DNA from: an uncultured Alloprevotella sp.
GTDB lineage: Bacteria; Bacteroidota; Bacteroidia; Bacteroidales; Bacteroidaceae
DNA length: 64,000 nt
NCBI GenBank assembly: GCA_944322095.1
Contig: CALUNU010000003.1
Location: 1 to 64,000 of the forward strand
Direction: 5' to 3'
The position numbers and the translations under genes were made by a program. Every line of letters starts with the position of its first letter. Within the stretch, counting starts at the first letter, position 1. Below the pieces are notes generated by a model that did not search any database, was not told where the DNA came from, and was given only the letters and a program-made list of their open reading frames with translations. This document shows, piece by piece, positions 59,533 to 64,000 of this stretch.

Positions 59533-62500
59533 ATGAACATATCAGAACTAAGCATACGCCGCCCCGTGCTGGCCACCGTGCTCACGCTGGTCATCCTGCT
59601 TTTCGGAGCCATCGGATATATGAGCCTGGGCGTCAGAGAGTATCCGTCGGTGGACAACCCCATCATCTCCGTTACCTGCTCGTATCCCGGAGCCAATGCC
59701 GACGTTATCGAGAACCAGATAACCGAGCCGTTGGAGCAGAACATCAACGGCATTCCCGGCATCCGCTCGCTCACGAGCACCAGCCAGCAGGGGCAGAGCC
59801 GCATCACGGTCGAGTTTGAGCTCTCGGTCGACCTGGAAACGGCGGCCAACGACGTGCGCGACAAGGTGTCGCGCGCACAGCGCAACCTGCCGCGCGACTG
59901 CGACCCGCCCACCGTTTCGAAGGCCGACGCCGACGCCTCGCCCATACTGATGGTGGCCATACAGAGCGACAAGCGCTCGCTGCTCGAGCTGAGCGAAATA
60001 GCCGACCTCACGGTAAAGGAGCAGTTGCAGACCATTCCCGAGGTGAGCAGCGTTTCTATCTGGGGCGAAAAGCGCTATTGCATGCGCCTGTGGCTCGACC
60101 CCGTGAAAATGTCGGGCTACGGCGTCACGCCGATGGACGTGAAAAACGCCCTCGACCGCGAGAACGTGGAGCTCCCCTCGGGCAGTATCGAGGGCAACAA
60201 GGTGGAGCTGACCATCCGCACGCTCGGACAGATGCACACCACCGAGGAGTTCAACAATCTGGTCATTAAAGAAACCGACGGACGCATCGTTCGCTTCAGC
60301 GACATCGGACGGGCCGAGCTCAGCCCGCGCGACTTGAAGAGCTACATGAAGATGAACGGCGTGCCGATGGTCGGCGTAGTGGTCGTGCCCCAGCCCGGCG
60401 CCAACCACATCAACATTGCCGAGGCCGTCTACGACCGCATGGAGCGCATGCAGAAGGACTTGCCCGAAGACGTCAAGTATAGCTACGGTTTCGACAACAC
60501 CCGCTTCATCCGCGCCTCTATCGACGAGGTGAAAAGCACCGTTTACGAGGCCTTTGTGCTCGTCATCATCATCATCTTCCTCTTCTTGCGCGACTGGCGC
60601 GTCACGCTCGTGCCCTGCATCGTCATCCCCGTCTCGCTCATCGGCGCCTTCTTCATCATGTACGTCGCGGGCTTTTCCATCAACGTGCTTTCGATGCTCG
60701 CCATAGTGCTTGCCGTCGGCTTGGTGGTAGACGATGCCATCGTAATGACGGAGAACATTTATATACGCATCGAGCGGGGCATGCCGCCGGTCGAAGCCGG
60801 CATCGAGGGCTCGAAGGAAATTTTCTTTGCCGTCGTTTCCACGACGATAACGCTCGTGGCCGTGTTCCTGCCCATCGTCTTTATGGAGGGCACGACGGGC
60901 CGCCTCTTCCGCGAGTTCAGCTTCGTGGTGGCAGGCTCGGTCATCATCTCAGCATTCGCCGCCCTGACGTTCACGCCCATGCTGGCAACGAAACTCTTGG
61001 TCAAGCGCGAAAAGCAAAGCTGGTTTTATCGCAAGACAGAGCCCTTCTTCGATGGCCTCAACCGCTTTTATGCCCGCAGTTTGAAGGTCTTTCTGCGCCA
61101 TCACGTCTGGGCCATTCCCGTTATGGTGGTGGCTTTGGGTGCCAGCGTCTTTCTGTGGACGCACATCCCGGCCGAGATGGCGCCGCTCGAAGACCGTTCG
61201 AGCATCACCATCCGCACAACGGGCCCCGAGGGCGTCACGTATGAATATATGCGCGACTATACGGAGGAAATCAACCGCCTGGCCGACTCCATCATGCCCG
61301 ACGCCGAGTTTATCACCGCCCGCGTGTCGAGCGGAAGCGGCAACGTACAGATTACGTTGAAGGACTTGGCCGAGCGCGACTACACGCAGATGGAAGTGGC
61401 CGAGAAGCTGTCGAAAGCCGTGCAGAGCCACACCGACGCGCGCTCCTTCGTGCAGCAGCAGTCGACGTTTGGCGGACGCCGCGGAGCCATGCCCGTGCAA
61501 TATGTGTTGCAGACGACGAATATCGAAAAGCTGCAGGAAGTGTTGCCCAAGTTCATGGCGCAGGTCTACGACAACCCGACGTTCCAGATGGCCGACGTCG
61601 ACCTGAAGTTCAGCAAGCCCGAGCTCCGCATCAACATCAACCGCGAAAAGGCCAACCTCATGGGCGTCAGCACACGCGACATCGCCGAGACGTTGCAGTA
61701 TGGCCTGAGCGGCCAACGCCTGGGCTATTTATATCTGAACGGAAAACAGTATGAAATAGTCGGAGAAATCAACCGCCAGCAGCGCAACGCCCCCGTCAAT
61801 CTGAAATCAATCTACATGCGCAGCGACGACGGCGCCATGATACAGATGGACAACCTCGTAGACCTCGTAGAAAGCGTGGCGCCGCCCAAGCTCTACCGCT
61901 ACAACCGCTTTGTTTCGGCCACCATCTCGGCCGGCCTGGCCGAAGGCAAGACCATCGGGCAGGGCATTGAGGAAATGGACAAGATTGCCAAGAGCACGCT
62001 GGACGAAACGTTCCGTACGGCTTTGGCCGGCGACTCAAAGGAGTTCAGCGAGAGCTCGTCGAGCTTGATTTTCGCCTTTGCCTTGGCTCTCGTGCTGATA
62101 TATCTCATCCTCGCCGCCCAGTTTGAGAGCTTCAAGGACCCGTTTGTCATCATGCTGACGGTTCCTCTCGCCATATGCGGCGCTCTTGTCTTCATGTATT
62201 TCACAGATCAGACGATGAACATATTCAGTCAGATTGGCATCATCATGCTCATCGGCCTTGTGGCCAAGAACGGAATTCTGATTGTCGAGTTCGCCAACCA
62301 GAAGCAGAAGGCAGGCGAGGATAAGTTCACGGCTATCGAGGACGCCGCCGCCCAGCGTCTGCGTCCCATCCTGATGACGAGCGCCGCCACCATATTGGGC
62401 CTGCTCCCGCTCGTATTCGCCACCGGCGAGGGCGCCAACGGCCGTGTTGCCATGGGTATTGCCGTTGTCGGCGGCATGCTGCTCTCGACGTTGCTCACCA

Positions 62501-62565
62501 TGTACATCGTGCCGGCCATCTATTCTTACGTATCGACGAACCTTTCCAAAAAGAAAAACCGATGA
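59533..62565 (+). CDS. RND efflux permease (AcrB/HAE1 type)
   Basis: 1010-aa inner-membrane proton-drug antiporter. N-terminus MNISELSIRRPVLATVLTLV; proton-relay aspartates in LAVGLVVDDAIVMTENIYIR; porter loops and DN/DC docking regions occupy the two large periplasmic segments; the C-terminal helices include GLVAKNGILIVEFANQ. Length and layout match hydrophobe/amphiphile pumps. The stop overlaps the TolC gene start (ATGA). Substrate is not predictable. Confidence 0.97.
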   Translation: MNISELSIRRPVLATVLTLVILLFGAIGYMSLGVREYPSVDNPIISVTCSYPGANADVIENQITEPLEQNINGIPGIRSLTSTSQQGQSRITVEFELSVDLETAANDVRDKVSRAQRNLPRDCDPPTVSKADADASPILMVAIQSDKRSLLELSEIADLTVKEQLQTIPEVSSVSIWGEKRYCMRLWLDPVKMSGYGVTPMDVKNALDRENVELPSGSIEGNKVELTIRTLGQMHTTEEFNNLVIKETDGRIVRFSDIGRAELSPRDLKSYMKMNGVPMVGVVVVPQPGANHINIAEAVYDRMERMQKDLPEDVKYSYGFDNTRFIRASIDEVKSTVYEAFVLVIIIIFLFLRDWRVTLVPCIVIPVSLIGAFFIMYVAGFSINVLSMLAIVLAVGLVVDDAIVMTENIYIRIERGMPPVEAGIEGSKEIFFAVVSTTITLVAVFLPIVFMEGTTGRLFREFSFVVAGSVIISAFAALTFTPMLATKLLVKREKQSWFYRKTEPFFDGLNRFYARSLKVFLRHHVWAIPVMVVALGASVFLWTHIPAEMAPLEDRSSITIRTTGPEGVTYEYMRDYTEEINRLADSIMPDAEFITARVSSGSGNVQITLKDLAERDYTQMEVAEKLSKAVQSHTDARSFVQQQSTFGGRRGAMPVQYVLQTTNIEKLQEVLPKFMAQVYDNPTFQMADVDLKFSKPELRININREKANLMGVSTRDIAETLQYGLSGQRLGYLYLNGKQYEIVGEINRQQRNAPVNLKSIYMRSDDGAMIQMDNLVDLVESVAPPKLYRYNRFVSATISAGLAEGKTIGQGIEEMDKIAKSTLDETFRTALAGDSKEFSESSSSLIFAFALALVLIYLILAAQFESFKDPFVIMLTVPLAICGALVFMYFTDQTMNIFSQIGIIMLIGLVAKNGILIVEFANQKQKAGEDKFTAIEDAAAQRLRPILMTSAATILGLLPLVFATGEGANGRVAMGIAVVGGMLLSTLLTMYIVPAIYSYVSTNLSKKKNR

Positions 62566-63878
62566 AACGTCTTCTTTTCATAGTGGGACTGCTTGCCGCT
62601 GTGGCGGCCGAGCTGCCGGCACAGGTGAAGTCCCTTAAATCTTGTCTGGAAACGGGCTTGCAGAACAACTACTCCCTGCGTATCGTGCGCAACGAGGAGC
62701 GCATAGCCGCCAACAACGCAACAAAGGCCAACGCTGGCTATCTGCCCAAGGTGGACCTGACGGCCGGTTACAGCGGGACGCTCGACAGCCGCAACACCCG
62801 GACCGCAGGTACGGGTGGCGTGACGCGCGAACGCAACATCATGGACGGTGCGGTCAATGCAGGCGTCACGGCGGAGTGGACCATCTTTGACGGCTACGGC
62901 ATACAGACTAACTACCAGCGCTTAGTGGAGTTGAAAAAGCAGGGAGCTACCCAGACGCGCATCGCCATCGAAGACTATCTGGCGGAACTGACGGCTGAAT
63001 ATTTCAATTTCGTCCAGCAAAAACTGCGTCTGAAGAATTTGAGCTACGGCGTGGCCCTTTCCAAGGAGCGTCTGCGCATCGTGCAGGAGCGTTACCTCAT
63101 CGGCAACACGTCGCGCCTCGACTTGCAGCAGGCACAAGTGGACTTCAACGCCGACAGCGCGCAGAGCCTGCAACAGCTCGAACTGCTGGCCACGTCGCGC
63201 ATCCGCCTGAACGAGCTCATGGCCATGCGCGATATGGATCGCCTCCTGCTGGTGCGCGACACGGCGATAGACGTCAGTGCGCAATTGAACTTCGACAGCC
63301 TGTGGAGCGCAACGCTGCGCAACAACGCCTCTCTGCTGAATGCCGCCCACGGCAAGCGCCTGGCCGAGCTTGACCTGAAAACGGTGCTTTCGCGCAACTA
63401 TCCCTACGTCAATCTGAACGCGGGATACGGCTATACGTTCAACCACTACGGCAACGGGGCCACGCAGCGCCGTCACAACTGGGGGGCCGACTTTGGCGTG
63501 ACGGTCGGTTTCAACCTGTTCGACGGAAACCGCAAGCGCGAGCGCCGTAACGCACAGATAGCCATCGAAAATGCCGAGTTGGAGCGCGAAAATCTGGAAA
63601 TCACCCTGCGGGCCAATCTGGCCGACCTTTGGCAGGCCTATCAGAACAACAAGCGCCTGCTGGCCCTCGAACGCGAAAACCTCATCGCAGCCCGCGAAAA
63701 CCATTTCATCGCCCACGAGCGCTACATGCTGGGCGACCTGTCGGGTATAGAGATGCGCGAGGCGCAGAAGAGCCTGCTCGACGCCGAGGAGCGCATCCTC
63801 GTGGCGCAATACAACACGAAGCTCTGCGAGATATCGCTGTTGCAGGTGAGCGGAAACATCATGCACTACCTCGACTGA
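62562..63878 (+). CDS. TolC family outer-membrane channel
   Basis: 438 aa with a signal peptide (MKRLLFIVGLLAAVAAELPA). Two similar halves with long helices are visible, e.g. LRIVQERYLIGNTSRLDLQQ and LIAARENHFIAHERYMLGDL, the typical repeat of OEP/TolC proteins; YFNFVQQKLRLKN and NLFDGNRKRERRNAQIA match strand-helix junctions. Last gene of the RND operon. Confidence 0.95.
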   Translation: MKRLLFIVGLLAAVAAELPAQVKSLKSCLETGLQNNYSLRIVRNEERIAANNATKANAGYLPKVDLTAGYSGTLDSRNTRTAGTGGVTRERNIMDGAVNAGVTAEWTIFDGYGIQTNYQRLVELKKQGATQTRIAIEDYLAELTAEYFNFVQQKLRLKNLSYGVALSKERLRIVQERYLIGNTSRLDLQQAQVDFNADSAQSLQQLELLATSRIRLNELMAMRDMDRLLLVRDTAIDVSAQLNFDSLWSATLRNNASLLNAAHGKRLAELDLKTVLSRNYPYVNLNAGYGYTFNHYGNGATQRRHNWGADFGVTVGFNLFDGNRKRERRNAQIAIENAELERENLEITLRANLADLWQAYQNNKRLLALERENLIAARENHFIAHERYMLGDLSGIEMREAQKSLLDAEERILVAQYNTKLCEISLLQVSGNIMHYLD

Positions 63879-63899
63879 CCCGTCTTGCCCCGCCCCATA

Positions 63900-63945
63900 A
63901 GCCGCCCGTTGCGAGGAATGCTCCCCGCGCGGGCGGCTTTTTCGT
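63900..63945 (+). terminator. RND operon terminator
   Basis: AAGCCGCCCG / CGGGCGGCTT stem of 10 bp with a 21-nt loop and a TTTTT tail. The remaining 55 nt to the window end contain nothing recognisable. Confidence 0.88.
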
Positions 63946-64000
63946 TTTGTGCGGCCGTAAATGACCTTATGCTGCGCTTTTCGGCCTGCAAAATCTTGGG

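Overview
The window is chromosomal DNA of a Bacteroidales bacterium (phylum Bacteroidota) with unusually high GC for the order. Several promoters match the Bacteroidota pattern TTTG-N19-TAnnTTTG, and no Pribnow/-35 type promoter is obvious. The gene content also fits: a dnaN-exonuclease-coaBC-DUF4835-recN cluster, a glycine-lipid acyltransferase pair, an acn-icd-gltA cluster, a CBM20-GH77 amylomaltase, and a secreted protein whose tail ends in NGERVIVK. I cannot fix the genus from the sequence alone.

Layout. 0.1-5.6 kb: MATE exporter, biotin ligase, YjbR and YraN proteins, tadA, tex. 5.9 kb: a CAU tRNA. 6.7-11.8 kb: operon of an LptF/G permease, ribBA, a Bax-inhibitor-1 membrane protein and an aminotransferase. 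11.9-16.4 kb: CAT-like acetyltransferase, unknown lipoprotein, membrane-bound AraC-like regulator, and the glsA-glsB lipid genes. 16.4-25.4 kb: sodB-rubredoxin, stand-alone AICAR formyltransferase with a small basic protein, malQ, guaA, gapA. 25.8-32.6 kb: acn-icd-gltA, queD-queE plus a HAD protein without catalytic residues, and tRNA-Thr. 32.8-40.1 kb, minus strand: dnaN operon ending in a TPR/pseudoprotease. 45.1-50.7 kb: yicC-gmk-nadD and thrS-infC-rpmI-rplT. 50.9-63.9 kb: surface protein with a small partner, AraC regulator, DHH phosphoesterase, NUDIX hydrolase, TrpB2, and a complete RND efflux operon.

The accessory part lies at 40.3-45.15 kb, between dnaN and yicC. A long non-coding stretch with a repeat element is followed by a clearly AT-richer cassette of four coupled genes: a 67-aa XRE regulator, a caspase/CHAT-like protein with a His-Cys dyad, a protein of unknown function with a faint glycosylase-like pattern, and a guanidine-group deiminase whose reading frame is broken by one extra base. 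Scars follow: a fragment resembling a conjugative-transposon DUF3945 protein, and the first ~20 codons of an AAA-ATPase-like gene now fused to a leader ORF that overlaps the yicC start. This cassette is the best candidate for an undescribed system.

Two non-coding signals also stand out. Near-perfect palindromes with the core GAAAAGC-GA-GCTTTTC overlap the -33 box of the lptF and dnaN promoters, with a decayed copy at the NUDIX gene. Blocks of CATGGGATG/CATCCCATG repeats occur in three spacers (6.4, 40.65 and 58.05 kb); two of them share a further upstream module, so they look like a dispersed intergenic element family. Coordinates and motifs come from reading the sequence; no database or folding software was used.
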